From Bacillota bacterium (lineage in GTDB: Bacteria > Bacillota > Clostridia > Acetivibrionales > DSM-1351), in contig JAEYTP010000091.1 of NCBI GenBank assembly GCA_023433945.1, positions 62,001 through 126,000 of the forward strand: 64,000 nucleotides of DNA. Direction: 5' to 3'. Every line of letters begins with the position of its first letter. The stretch's first letter is position 1. Positions 35,424 through 44,534 of the stretch are shown piece after piece. The notes beneath the pieces were generated by a model. The model was not told where the DNA came from. It saw only the letters and a list, made by a program, of their open reading frames with translations, and made no database searches. Both the position numbers and the translations under genes were made by a program.

Positions 35424-36974
35424 ATGAAAAAGAGTATTATTTCAATTTTCATGGCATTTGCTTTATTATTTACAGGTATTATTAGTCCATTGACAACTAA
35501 TTACGCTAACGCTTTAAGCGATGAGGTAGAACCAGACAAACTAGTTCTTGATTTTTCTTTCTTTAAGTTAGATTATGAATCAGATCCAGATAAGTATCAT
35601 GAAGGAGCAAAGAAGTTTTTTAATGACTTTATGACGATAGGAAAATTCTTAATGGATTGTGATACGTCAGATGTAGATAAATATGCCCAGTGTGCTAAAG
35701 CTTTTAGGCTCAAAGATGTAAATGATTGTCTTAATGATGAAAGTAATTTGAACCAACTTATCAAGTATCTTGATAATTACGATGGTAATACAAACACTGT
35801 GTTAGATGGCATTGACTATTTCAACTATTTTATAAAGAATTATGAAGCTAGATTTGACCAAACCGTAATATCACAGATAGATGACATATTTAAAGACGCT
35901 GCTGAGTGTGATAAATCTCAGTATAATTTAGTATTAAAAAAATACAACAAAGTTATACAAATTGTTGATGCATTTTTGAATATAGTAGGAGAGCACAAGG
36001 GTGCATCTGATAAAAAAGCTCAAGCTCAAAAATGTATTGATAGTGTTATGAAAAGTATTGATACCAAAATCTTCTCTAGTGACGTACACAAGAACAATAT
36101 AGGAAAAATCTTATTTTCAAAAAACAGTATCGTTGCTGGTAAAGAAACAGCAAGTTCCTTCACCAAATCATTTGATGCTAACAGCAATATATACGCAATA
36201 GCATACTTATCAACTTCATTACAGAAAATCGTACCAAAAGCTTCATATTATCCTGATCCAAATGAAACCTGTTATGCAGCGGCTCATGTTAAGATTGATG
36301 GTGTAGATTTTAGCTACGGGTATATAAAATTTGCAGTTGATGTTCAAGAATATCAGGCCGATAAAGGATATGTTACCTTTGAATTACTGCCAAATGCTAA
36401 AAACACTAAAGGTGACAATCTTAAAGAATGGTATGATTATCTTTTTTCAAAGTTAAAGCCTGGCAAGCATACAATTTCTGTTGAAATCACTGTTGGCGAA
36501 ACTACTGTGGCAGGTGGTGATTTTGATATAGATTGGAAAAATGCTGACCTAAAGAAAATTTCAAATAATGTTTCTAACTGTATAAAAATCTCTGATGCCT
36601 ATAGAGCTAGTAAGGCTCAAGTTCCTGGGGTGTTTAAAGTAAAGAGCAAGACATATAAAGATAAATCATTATCTGACAATAATATTAAAGCATTATTATC
36701 AAATGCATATCCAGATTTTAAAAGCTTAACTAAGTATTTGGTTAATGTAGGAGATAATACTAGTGGTTGGGGTATTCAAAAAGATGAATACAAGCTGCCA
36801 GTTGCAGCGCACTCAACAATGAATACTTGGGCAATATATACAGCTAAAGATGGATATTGCTACATCGTAGAATTTTTCATAACTAAGGATTATAATTATC
36901 TTTCAAAAACATATGGAAAGCCTTATGTGCAAACTGTTTCTAAAACAAGGATAGCTGCAAAGAATGTAAAATAA
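35424..36974 (+). CDS. secreted protein of unknown family
   Basis: A 516-residue protein with a clear signal peptide (KKSIISIFMAFALLFTGII, cleavage near TNYANA). Residues about 35-230 are helical, acidic and lysine-rich. A likely beta domain follows (VKIDGVDFSYGYIKFAVDVQ, TISVEITVGETTVAGGDFDI), and then a second globular part (about 400-510) with YCYIVEFFITKDYNYLSKTY. No cell-wall anchor, transmembrane tail or known domain is seen. A TAGGAGAGTG site precedes the ATG. I do not recognise the family; it may bind or sense an extracellular component. Confidence 0.85.
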   Translation: MKKSIISIFMAFALLFTGIISPLTTNYANALSDEVEPDKLVLDFSFFKLDYESDPDKYHEGAKKFFNDFMTIGKFLMDCDTSDVDKYAQCAKAFRLKDVNDCLNDESNLNQLIKYLDNYDGNTNTVLDGIDYFNYFIKNYEARFDQTVISQIDDIFKDAAECDKSQYNLVLKKYNKVIQIVDAFLNIVGEHKGASDKKAQAQKCIDSVMKSIDTKIFSSDVHKNNIGKILFSKNSIVAGKETASSFTKSFDANSNIYAIAYLSTSLQKIVPKASYYPDPNETCYAAAHVKIDGVDFSYGYIKFAVDVQEYQADKGYVTFELLPNAKNTKGDNLKEWYDYLFSKLKPGKHTISVEITVGETTVAGGDFDIDWKNADLKKISNNVSNCIKISDAYRASKAQVPGVFKVKSKTYKDKSLSDNNIKALLSNAYPDFKSLTKYLVNVGDNTSGWGIQKDEYKLPVAAHSTMNTWAIYTAKDGYCYIVEFFITKDYNYLSKTYGKPYVQTVSKTRIAAKNVK

Positions 36975-37056
36975 GTTGAATAATTAAAAGGTGTAGGACA
37001 ATTTACTAGTTGTCTTACATCTTTTTTTATATACCCGTAAACATTCATAAATCTTC

Positions 37057-37104
37057 TTGACACCCTAACAGTTGTTAGGTATAATTTACCTAACAACTGT
37101 TAGA
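37057..37104 (+). promoter_or_regulatory. TetR-gene promoter with two operator palindromes
   Basis: TTGACA (37057-37062), exactly 17 bases, TATAAT (37080-37085). Two palindromes of the same type, CCTAACA-GT-TGTTAGG (37064-37079) and CCTAACA-AC-TGTTAGA (37089-37104), fill the spacer and the start-site region, 25 bases apart centre to centre. This is the classical layout for self-repression by the regulator encoded next. Confidence 0.85.
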
Positions 37105-37119
37105 TTGAAGGAGGGTTAT

Positions 37120-37752
37120 ATGGAGTCGTCTTGCCAAAGTACAAAGGATAAAATTCTTAACGTTGCTTTAGATATGTTTTCTACCAGGGGATATTCTTCT
37201 GTCTCTATTAGGGACATAAGCAAAGCAATTGGAATTAAGGAAAGTTCCATTTATTATCATTTTAAAAACAAGCAAGATATTTTCGAGCATTTGCTTTGTA
37301 TTGTACAAGGGTTAATAGAGTCAATGAAAGCCTCCTTTAATAACGTTCTTTCTGTAGCTAATGAAATAAGCCAACAGGGATTTGTTGCGGCAGGTATTTC
37401 GTATATAGAAAAATTTTTGTTAGCGGAAAAAGTATACAGCATTATAAACATGCTAAGCATTGAGAAAAGTACAAATGCGGAAGCCGCTGATTACTACGTA
37501 AAGTTTCTTTTTGACATTCCACTTGAGCACCATCAACAGGTATATACCATACTCAAGCAAAAATTTATCATAAGAAATTATGAACCCGATAAACTAGCCT
37601 CCGAATATCAGTCGATAATCCTTTTTATTTTTTTTAAATACTTTCCATCTAAAACTTATATTACAGAAGAAAATCTACAAAAAGCAAGAAATGAGCTATC
37701 CGAAATGTTAATGAGATTTTATTCTCAATATTTGAAAGGAAGTGAGAGTTAA
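37120..37752 (+). CDS. TetR-family transcriptional regulator
   Basis: A 210-residue protein with the TetR N-terminal helix-turn-helix: KDKILNVALDMFSTRGYSSV, SIRDISKAIGIKESSIYYHF, KNKQDIFEHLL. The C-terminal half is the variable ligand-binding region. The ATG at 37120 follows GAAGGAGGG. It shares an overlapping TAATG with the following hydrolase gene, so both belong to one operon. Two palindromes over its own promoter indicate autoregulation. The inducer is probably a small molecule related to the hydrolase substrate. Confidence 0.92.
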   Translation: MESSCQSTKDKILNVALDMFSTRGYSSVSIRDISKAIGIKESSIYYHFKNKQDIFEHLLCIVQGLIESMKASFNNVLSVANEISQQGFVAAGISYIEKFLLAEKVYSIINMLSIEKSTNAEAADYYVKFLFDIPLEHHQQVYTILKQKFIIRNYEPDKLASEYQSIILFIFFKYFPSKTYITEENLQKARNELSEMLMRFYSQYLKGSES

Positions 37753-38642
37753 TGAAAATCTACAAGAGTAAAAAAGCTGAGGAAAGAATTGTTTCCACAT
37801 ATGATGCACTTCTACGAGAGTGGAATGTGCCAGTAACGCAGACGGACGTTGAAACACGTTATGGAACCACACATATAAATATATGTGGAAAGCAGGATGG
37901 AGCACCGCTAGTGCTTTTTCATGGTGTGGGAGATGATTCTGCGTTGATGTGGATTTACAATGCTACCAAATTATCAGAGGAATTCCGTGTATATGCCATT
38001 GATACTATCGGGGGCCCAGGTAAAAGTAGACCCAATGAAAATTATAACAAAAGCTTTGATGATGCGTTATGGATTGATGATGTACTGAATAGTCTTGAAC
38101 TTGAGAAGGTTAATATTGCGGGAGTGTCTCATGGCGGGTACCTTACACAATATTATTGCCATATGAGACCTGATAAAGTAATTAGGGCTGTTTGCATGGC
38201 AGCTAGTGTTGCGGCGGGTAAATCAGGCAACCCATTGATTACAATGATGAAGATATTCTTCCCGGAAGCACTTTTCCCAACTGATAATAATATTAGAAAA
38301 CTTATAAGAAAATTAAGTGGAGATAATAGTGGAGCTTTTACTGACAATCAGCTCATAATGGAACATTTTACGTACCTTTTAAAAGGCTACAACAATATGG
38401 CAATGGGAAACCATAAAGTTACCACCTTTACTGAAGAGCAAATAGATATAATACGTGATAAATGCCTGTTTTTAGTAGGTGAAGCGGATCCGTTTATGAC
38501 ACTTGGAGGTAAAGAAATGTTGAATAGCAATAGGATGAGTGCCAAGTTCTTTCCTAAGGTTGGACATGGGATTAACCATGAGATAGCCGATGAAATAAAT
38601 AGTATTCTTATAGATTATTTTAAAGAAAGAATTAACGTGTAG
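37752..38642 (+). CDS. alpha/beta hydrolase
   Basis: A 296-residue cytosolic alpha/beta hydrolase. Nucleophile serine in NIAGVSHGGYLT, an oxyanion-type HGVGDDSALM near residue 56, acid residue in LVGEADPFM, and histidine in VGHGINHEIA. The start overlaps the TetR stop by one base. Family members hydrolyse esters, lactones or similar small substrates, often xenobiotics when coupled with a TetR repressor. Specific substrate unknown. Confidence 0.88.
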   Translation: MKIYKSKKAEERIVSTYDALLREWNVPVTQTDVETRYGTTHINICGKQDGAPLVLFHGVGDDSALMWIYNATKLSEEFRVYAIDTIGGPGKSRPNENYNKSFDDALWIDDVLNSLELEKVNIAGVSHGGYLTQYYCHMRPDKVIRAVCMAASVAAGKSGNPLITMMKIFFPEALFPTDNNIRKLIRKLSGDNSGAFTDNQLIMEHFTYLLKGYNNMAMGNHKVTTFTEEQIDIIRDKCLFLVGEADPFMTLGGKEMLNSNRMSAKFFPKVGHGINHEIADEINSILIDYFKERINV

Positions 38643-38713
38643 AACTCAAGCTATTGAGAAATGCTTAAACCTGTTCTTTTGGACAGAGTAAATGCGCCCC
38701 TGAAATAACTGTA

Positions 38714-38757
38714 GAGAAAGCTGAATGATTCATAAGGGCAATCATTCGGTTTTCTCT
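38714..38757 (+). terminator. terminator after the TetR/hydrolase operon
   Basis: GAGAAAGCTGAATGATT pairs with AATCATTCGGTTTTCTC around a short loop. It is a long stem about 70 bases after the hydrolase stop, with T-rich sequence in the right arm but a weak trailing T-run. Confidence 0.65.
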
Positions 38758-38920
38758 TGAGTATGAGTTTATGTATAACTTCAATGTCAAATGGCTGACG
38801 TTATGCTTTAATCTATATATTGCCTAAAATATTCTATATTGACAATGATTGGAAAAATGCATATAATATTAATGTTGCAATTTTTGCAATAATAAATTTT
38901 GTACGAAAGGAGTTTTTTTA

Positions 38921-38956
38921 ATGTCTATAGTAAAAGTTGAGGTAGTAATTAACTAA
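38921..38956 (+). CDS. 11-residue leader peptide
   Basis: A strong AAAGGAG site eight bases before an ATG starts the 11-codon frame MSIVKVEVVIN. It is followed by about 210 bases of structured sequence with tandem stem-loops, then the 51-residue protein and the RsgA gene. A short, well-initiated frame in front of terminators fits a translation-controlled attenuator, as seen before antibiotic-resistance and ribosome-rescue genes. That function is inferred from layout. Confidence 0.6.
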   Translation: MSIVKVEVVIN

Positions 38957-39089
38957 CTGAATATTGGCACAGGTTACACAGGTATTATTTGTGTTTCCTA
39001 TGCAGCTTCTTTCGAGCAACCAGGTGGCATGGGTGATCAGCAAGCAGAGCTTGCGACAAGCCCTAAATCGTGTATATAGCAAATAGCAG

Positions 39090-39113
39090 CACGCGTCGGT
39101 AGCGTGTTTTTTT
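39090..39113 (+). terminator. first attenuator terminator
   Basis: CACGC and GCGTG around a seven-base loop, followed by a T-run ending at 39113. Confidence 0.7.
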
Positions 39114-39169
39114 ATTGCTTTCATACAAGTTGAAGAGATACAATCAGTAGATTAAGGTCTCTTTTTGAA

Positions 39170-39201
39170 CCCGCAGGTAGGTCGTTATCTGCGGGATTTT
39201 T
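39170..39201 (+). terminator. second attenuator terminator
   Basis: CCCGCAG and CTGCGGG form a perfect seven-base-pair stem, followed by ATTTTT. Confidence 0.7.
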
Positions 39202-39257
39202 GTGTGCTTTTTTGGGTTGTAAAATCTAATAATTATGAAAAATGGAGGAGTGATGAT

Positions 39258-39413
39258 ATGACAAAGATAAAAGGTACTTATGAATATATAAAAGAAATAC
39301 GCGGAAGCTGGGTGATAAACCCTCGAACAAGAGTACAGGAGAATGAAATGAAGAACAAAAAGAAACGAAGACAGCAAGAAAATAAAATGATAAAGGATGG
39401 TATGAAACAATGA
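39258..39413 (+). CDS. small basic protein (51 residues) coupled to rsgA paralogue
   Basis: The ATG at 39258 follows GGAGGAG. The protein has a short folded-looking start (IKGTYEYIKEIRGSWVI, NPRTRVQENE) and a strongly basic tail (KNKKKRRQQENK). Its stop overlaps the GTPase start (ATGA), so it is translationally coupled. A small RNA- or ribosome-binding partner of the GTPase is plausible, based only on charge and coupling. Confidence 0.65.
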   Translation: MTKIKGTYEYIKEIRGSWVINPRTRVQENEMKNKKKRRQQENKMIKDGMKQ

Positions 39414-40507
39414 ATATAAAAAATTTTGGATGGAATGAATATTTTGAAAATCAGTGGAAACAAAACAGCGCCGATGGCATGTATCCCGCTAGGATAGTTG
39501 CGGACTATGGACAAATGCTTCGTGTAGTTTCCGAGACAGGAGAACTTCTAGTAAATAGACCGGTAAAGAAGTTTGATGAAGCTATGCAATTAGCGGTTGG
39601 TGATTGGGTAGGATTGAACTGGGCGCAGACGGAGTCCGTTGATTCCCCTAGTGAAAAGGAGTATTCTGCAGAACACCACTCCTCCCAAATACGTCTTGTT
39701 CTGCCAAGGAAAACAAAGTTTTCAAGGGCCGCGGCAGGCCCTGAATTAAAGGAACAAATTGTTGCAGCAAATGTAGATACGGTTTTTCTTATCCAGTCGT
39801 TGAACAGAGATTTCAATATGAGAAGACTGGAAAGATATCTTATTGCAGCATGGGAAAGTGGTGCTGTACCGGTTGTTGTATTGACCAAGGCGGATTGCTG
39901 TGACGATGTTGCAGATAAAATGTCCGCTGTATATGCCACTTGTCCTGGAGTGGAGGTGCATTCCATAAGTTGTGTAACAGGAGAGGGGATTGAGGAGATA
40001 AAGAAACACTTTACTCCTGGGAAAACTGTAGCCTTGCTAGGCTCTTCAGGTGTTGGAAAATCGACTTTAGTTAACACGCTCGCGGGTAAAGAACTGCTCA
40101 AAACCCAGACAATCCGTGAAGATGATAGTAAGGGAAGGCATACTACTACCCATAGAGAACTTCTGCTTTTGCCAGGCGGAGGATTAATCTTGGATACACC
40201 CGGAATGCGTACGCTATCTCTATGGGAAGCAGATTCTGGTATGGAAGTTTTGTTCGGTGATGTCGAGGAACTGACAAATCTGTGTCGATTCCATGACTGT
40301 AAACATCAGAATGAACCAGGGTGTGCTGTCAGAGAAGCACTTGATACAGGAAAATTGGAAATGAAAAGATGGGAGAGCTGGCTGAAGCTACAAAAAGAGC
40401 TGGCACATCTAGAAGCTAAAAAGGAAGGAAGGCTGAGAGCTCATGAGAAATATTTTGGTAAGCAGATTGCAAAATTTCAAAAGGAATTCTATAAAGAGAG
40501 AAGATAG
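39410..40507 (+). CDS. rsgA: RsgA-family ribosome-associated GTPase
   Basis: A 365-residue circularly permuted GTPase. An OB-type N-terminal domain precedes G4 (VVLTKAD), then G1 LLGSSGVGKST (about 206-216), G3 DTPGMR and a zinc site with C, H and C in LCRFHDCKHQNEPGCAV. RsgA helps mature the small ribosomal subunit. The N-terminal insertion with QTESVDSPSEKEYSAEHHSS is longer than in the housekeeping protein. It is not next to prkC or rpe, the usual location, so it is probably a second, specialised copy. Expression seems to be controlled by the leader and attenuator at 38921-39201. Confidence 0.87.
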   Translation: MNIKNFGWNEYFENQWKQNSADGMYPARIVADYGQMLRVVSETGELLVNRPVKKFDEAMQLAVGDWVGLNWAQTESVDSPSEKEYSAEHHSSQIRLVLPRKTKFSRAAAGPELKEQIVAANVDTVFLIQSLNRDFNMRRLERYLIAAWESGAVPVVVLTKADCCDDVADKMSAVYATCPGVEVHSISCVTGEGIEEIKKHFTPGKTVALLGSSGVGKSTLVNTLAGKELLKTQTIREDDSKGRHTTTHRELLLLPGGGLILDTPGMRTLSLWEADSGMEVLFGDVEELTNLCRFHDCKHQNEPGCAVREALDTGKLEMKRWESWLKLQKELAHLEAKKEGRLRAHEKYFGKQIAKFQKEFYKERR

Positions 40508-40596
40508 AAAGAAGATGGAAGATTCTATGTGTATATTTAAGATAGCTAAGATGCTAACAATATGGAATTATTATCTGTAAGCGCTAAGCTTGACAG

Positions 40597-40640
40597 AAAA
40601 AACGGCTTTCAGGGTTTTAGGCTCTGATAGCCGTTTTTAT
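40597..40640 (+). terminator. terminator after the rsgA operon
   Basis: AAAACGGCT pairs with AGCCGTTTT, with inner TCAG/CTGA pairs, and it runs into TTTTTATTT. It lies about 90 bases after the GTPase stop. Confidence 0.85.
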
Positions 40641-40813
40641 TTGCCAGAAAGTAAGTGGTTAATATTTTCACAATAATCTAACTGTTTATTGGCAGTACAT
40701 ATGGGTATATTTGGTGAATAAGGCTACTTTTATTTAAATAAATTGTGAAAATATTTTACATGATATTTATTACTGGAAATAATATCTTTAATAACAGGAG
40801 GGGGGGACCAAAT

Positions 40814-41350
40814 ATGTCAAATGAACAATTACTCGATTTATTGAAAGATCGTTTTGAGAATAATTTGAACCGTCATAAGGGGATTGAATGGGACAAAGTA
40901 AAAGCAAAACTTCAGAATGGCACTGAAAAGCTGCGCTCACTCAATGAGATGGAAGCAACCGGGGGTGAACCAGATGTTGTTGGTTACGATGAAGCTACTG
41001 GTGAATATATCTTTTACGATTGTTCAGCAGAGAGCCCTAAAGGGCGCAGAAGCCTTTGCTATGACCGTGAGGCACTAGAGTCAAGGAAAGAAAACAGACC
41101 AGAGAACAGCGTTATGGATATGGCGGCTGATATGGGCATTAAACTTTTAACAGAAGAAAATTACCGATACTTGCAGAGGTTTGGGAAGTTTGATACTAAA
41201 ACATCTAGCTGGATCGAAACTCCTGCTGATATTAGAAAACTAGGTGGTGCTCTCTTTTGTGATAGGAGATATGACCATGTATTTGTATATCATAACGGTG
41301 CAGAATCCTATTATGCAGCTAGAGGATTCCGAGGGCTGTTAAGGGTGTAA
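40814..41350 (+). CDS. DUF4256 protein
   Basis: A 178-residue soluble protein with family-typical strings (GGEPDVVGYD, SAESPKGRRSLCYDREALES, MGIKLLTEENYRYLQ, RRYDHVFVYHNGAESYYAAR). The ATG at 40814 follows a strong GGAGGGGGG site; the longer upstream frame is not used. The role of DUF4256 is unknown. It is a single gene with its own spacing on both sides. Confidence 0.85.
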   Translation: MSNEQLLDLLKDRFENNLNRHKGIEWDKVKAKLQNGTEKLRSLNEMEATGGEPDVVGYDEATGEYIFYDCSAESPKGRRSLCYDREALESRKENRPENSVMDMAADMGIKLLTEENYRYLQRFGKFDTKTSSWIETPADIRKLGGALFCDRRYDHVFVYHNGAESYYAARGFRGLLRV

Positions 41351-41555
41351 GATTCCATATAAATATAAAATAGAACCAAGTTGTGACTAGCATTGAATCC
41401 TAATTGACTAATATTACACCTCGATTGGCTAAAATTGTACCTCATTCAATAAAACAAATTTTTTAGTAAACATATTTTTTGATAGACATATTTTATGATA
41501 AACATAATTAATCAAGATAAATATATTTATCAAGAAACTATGTTATTGAATGACC
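41351..41555. other. AT-rich intergenic stretch with degenerate short repeats
   Basis: Words such as TGACTAATATT/TGGCTAAAATT and AGTAAACATATTTTTTGATAGACATATTTTATGATAAACAT recur in degenerate form. No gene or clear site. Confidence 0.4.
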
Positions 41556-41936
41556 CTATATGGGATTTGCAAGCTCAAATTGTGCTAGCCACCTATGGTA
41601 TTCTCCATTATTCAGTATAGAATCATAGAAAAATGTTGGAATACATTTTAAAATTTGAACTTTTGTGCCTACCTCTACTGGAGGTGGATTGCCATGTCCG
41701 GTTGTATTTAATACCGTAGCAAAAGTTCCTGGAACTAAATATGAATTCTCCGGCCTTAGTTCAAACCAAGCAAACCAGCGATGTATATGACCGTCTGGCA
41801 ATAGGACTGCACATAGATTCCCAAACCATGGTTTTACTATTTTGAGAGATGTGCCCGGTCGGATTTCTGGAGGATGACTTACTATGGATATAGCATTTTC
41901 ACCTGGGAAAAATTGTGGAGACATATTGTTATTCAT
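41556..41936 (-). CDS. 126-residue protein with two SH3-like repeats
   Basis: The protein consists of two related halves. Each runs from a proline/glycine start (RPGTSLKIVKP; EVGTKVQILKC) through a beta-rich stretch to a nearly identical close, HRWFAWFEL and HRWLAQFEL. AAGGAG precedes the ATG with suitable spacing. It has no signal peptide. Beta-barrel repeats of this size suggest binding to a protein or nucleic acid. I do not recognise the family. Confidence 0.75.
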   Translation of the reverse strand: MNNNMSPQFFPGENAISIVSHPPEIRPGTSLKIVKPWFGNLCAVLLPDGHIHRWFAWFELRPENSYLVPGTFATVLNTTGHGNPPPVEVGTKVQILKCIPTFFYDSILNNGEYHRWLAQFELANPI

Positions 41937-42113
41937 TATTTTGAGATCTCCTTCACTTTATGTTTACTATTCAATATATGAATAAAGTAAACAGTGGGAT
42001 ACTAATATTTCAAAAGCCCCAGTATGTTATTGACAAAATGTAATGTACATATAATATTAAATTTATATAGAAGTGATTTATAATAGTAGAAACCTATGAA
42101 AGGAGAGATTACT

Positions 42114-42785
42114 ATGACAACATTAAATAGAGATGGATTTTTAAATAAGAGTACTAATACTTTAAACGAAATAATAGATATGCTAGAAAAACTTCCTGCA
42201 ATAAAACTAAATGACTTAAAGGGTGAAAAAACGGCTCTTGTAATAATTGATATGGTAAATGGCTTTGCCAGAGAAGGAGCACTACAGAGCTCCAGAGTGG
42301 AAGGGTTAATTCCTGAGATAGTCACTTTATCAAAGGCTTGTGATGATTTAAAAATAAAAAAAGTTGCTTTTGCTGATTGTCACTCAAATTATTCGCCAGA
42401 ATTTGAGTCCTATCCTCAACACTGTATATGTGGTACAAGTGAAGGTGAGATAGTTGATGAGATTAAGGAGGTAGGAGGGTATACCCTTATAAGCAAAAAC
42501 TCAACTAATGGCTTCCTTGAAGAAAAATTTGAGCAATGGCTAAAAGAGAATAACGACACTGATACTTTTATTATAACGGGAGACTGTACTGATATATGTA
42601 TACAGCAATTTGCAGTAACGCTTAAGACCTGGTTTAACAGACAGAACAAGAATTCTAGGGTTATAGTCCCAATGAACGCTGTTGAAACCTATGATTTAGG
42701 ATTGCATGACGGTCATTTAATGCATGTATTTGCATTATACAATATGATACTTAACGGGATTGAAGTGGTTGCAAAGGTAGAGTAA
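42114..42785 (+). CDS. isochorismatase-family cysteine hydrolase (nicotinamidase-like)
   Basis: A 223-residue cytosolic hydrolase. The catalytic aspartate lies in LVIIDMVNGFAREG, metal ligands in ADCHSNYSPEF, and the nucleophile cysteine in TGDCTDICIQQFA, all typical of the nicotinamidase branch. It probably hydrolyses nicotinamide or a similar amide. The ATG at 42114 follows AAAGGAGAG. It stands alone between unrelated genes. Confidence 0.85.
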   Translation: MTTLNRDGFLNKSTNTLNEIIDMLEKLPAIKLNDLKGEKTALVIIDMVNGFAREGALQSSRVEGLIPEIVTLSKACDDLKIKKVAFADCHSNYSPEFESYPQHCICGTSEGEIVDEIKEVGGYTLISKNSTNGFLEEKFEQWLKENNDTDTFIITGDCTDICIQQFAVTLKTWFNRQNKNSRVIVPMNAVETYDLGLHDGHLMHVFALYNMILNGIEVVAKVE

Positions 42786-42943
42786 GTTAGGCAAATCATG
42801 TATCATGGGACCTTTGCTTGTACTAATAGGGTATCAAGCTTCAGATAAAAATTTAATTATTAAGCAAAAAATAATATTATTGACAATAAATGACTCTCTT
42901 AATATACTAAAATTACCATAAAATGCATATTGGGAGTGTTGAG

Positions 42944-44482
42944 ATGAGGAAATTACTTAAGCTGGTCGTAGTTGTTTTATTAGTTTTGTCATTATCCATA
43001 AGCAGTATTACTCCAGTGTTAGCAAAAACTCCATATAGCCAACTTCCTGAAATGTATTGGGATGCTCAATTATTATCAGGACAACCCAGGTTAGATATGT
43101 TTGAGAAAATGGTACAACAGTATCCCGCTATCTTAGAGGGTTATCTAGGTAAAGCTAATACTTTATTTGGCATGCAAAGGTATGAAGAGTCAATTGAAGT
43201 GTATAAAAAAGCTATAGAAATAGATGCTAGCGCTATAGAAGCATATTCAGAGATGGCAATTTGCTATAATCGTTTACAGAAGTTTGAAGATGCAATAGAA
43301 ATAAGTGACAAAGCCATTGCTGCTTTTCCTGACGAATACATAGTATACGTCAGGAAAGCTGAGAGCCTTTCAAGATTAAATAAAAAAGAAGAAGAAGTAG
43401 AGTGCTACAAATTAGCAATAGAAAAACTCCCTAAAAACGAGGGCGGAGTGGAGCCGATATTTAATAATATTGGAGTAGCCTTTATTACGTTACAAAGATA
43501 TACATTAGCTTTAGAGTATTTTCAAAAGGGTGCGGATTACATAAAGCAAAATGCGAAAAGTGATTTATCCTGGTATAACAACATGTTGAAAAATATGGCA
43601 TATATATATGATGGGAATCTTAAGGAGTATCAGAAAGCAGGAGACCTATTTGATATATGTATTAAGAATAACCCGAAAGATCATAATGCATTAATTGGCA
43701 GGGCGATGGCACTTTGTCACTTAAAGCAGTATGACCTTGCAATTGAAGATGCTAATAAAGCAATTAGTCTTTCTCCCGATACTGCATACTATTATTTAAA
43801 TAGGGCATTAATATTTGAATATGCAAACGACTACAAAAATATGATTGCTGACCTAAATAAGTATATTAGCTTTCCTATGCAAGCATATGATAAACAAATG
43901 CAGCTTCTGAGAATAGTTGAAGCATATAAAAATTTAAACGACTTTGAATCTGCCTTAAAAACGTATGATATAGTTCTATCATATAAAACATATATCACTA
44001 CTGATATACTTAAATCAAAATTTAAGCTGCTTATTAGTATGAAAAAATATTCGGATGCATTGCTTTGTATCAATAGTGTCATTTCTCAGGAATCCAATGA
44101 AATAAGTAATTATGAAAGCAAAATAGATACTCTTTATTTATTAAAACAGAATAAAGATACAATACCTGTATATAACCAGATACTTAAGCTAGACCCCAAG
44201 AACAAAAAGGCCTTAAACGGGTTAGGTGTGGAGTATTTAAGTAAGAAAAATATTAAAGAGGCTCTCGCTATATACCAGCGTTTACTTGCTCTAAATAGTA
44301 AAGATGCTGACGTAAATTATAGAATAGCTAAGTGCTATGTGCTTCTTAAGAATAACTCTAAAAGCTTAGAGTATATAGTGAAGACTATAAAGCTAGATAA
44401 AAAATATATAGATATTATAAAAAAAGATAAGGACTTCACAGTACTAAATAAAAACAAACAATTTATTAACTTGTTAAAATAA
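42944..44482 (+). CDS. secreted or membrane-anchored TPR protein
   Basis: A 512-residue protein with a signal peptide or N-terminal anchor (LLKLVVVVLLVLSLSISSIT) and about ten tetratricopeptide repeats. Examples are EESIEVYKKAIEIDASAIEA, YDLAIEDANKAISLSPDTAY and KEALAIYQRLLALNSKDADV. The ATG at 42944 follows TGGGAGTG. TPR arrays serve as binding scaffolds; partners are unknown. A strong terminator follows, so it is monocistronic. Confidence 0.85.
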   Translation: MRKLLKLVVVVLLVLSLSISSITPVLAKTPYSQLPEMYWDAQLLSGQPRLDMFEKMVQQYPAILEGYLGKANTLFGMQRYEESIEVYKKAIEIDASAIEAYSEMAICYNRLQKFEDAIEISDKAIAAFPDEYIVYVRKAESLSRLNKKEEEVECYKLAIEKLPKNEGGVEPIFNNIGVAFITLQRYTLALEYFQKGADYIKQNAKSDLSWYNNMLKNMAYIYDGNLKEYQKAGDLFDICIKNNPKDHNALIGRAMALCHLKQYDLAIEDANKAISLSPDTAYYYLNRALIFEYANDYKNMIADLNKYISFPMQAYDKQMQLLRIVEAYKNLNDFESALKTYDIVLSYKTYITTDILKSKFKLLISMKKYSDALLCINSVISQESNEISNYESKIDTLYLLKQNKDTIPVYNQILKLDPKNKKALNGLGVEYLSKKNIKEALAIYQRLLALNSKDADVNYRIAKCYVLLKNNSKSLEYIVKTIKLDKKYIDIIKKDKDFTVLNKNKQFINLLK

Positions 44483-44500
44483 TTACTTATAACGTTAAAT

Positions 44501-44534
44501 CCCAAATCTAGCGATGGATTTGGGATTTTTTATG
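44501..44534 (+). terminator. terminator after the TPR gene
   Basis: CCCAAATC pairs perfectly with GATTTGGG around an eight-base loop and runs into ATTTTTTAT. Confidence 0.9.

Larger units (their letters stand above)
38957..39257 (+). promoter_or_regulatory. structured attenuator region with tandem terminators
   Basis: Between leader and small gene: GCAAGC-AGA-GCTTGC (39039-39053), then CACGC...GCGTG with seven to eight T (39090-39113), a weaker AGAGA/TCTCT stem (39134-39166) ending in T, and CCCGCAG...CTGCGGG with five T (39170-39201). Two good intrinsic terminators in series before a coding region imply conditional read-through. Confidence 0.65.

Noticed and set aside
39505..40101. 198-codon minus-strand frame opposite rsgA
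   Set aside because: The RsgA motifs on the plus strand are intact; the antisense frame is a shadow.
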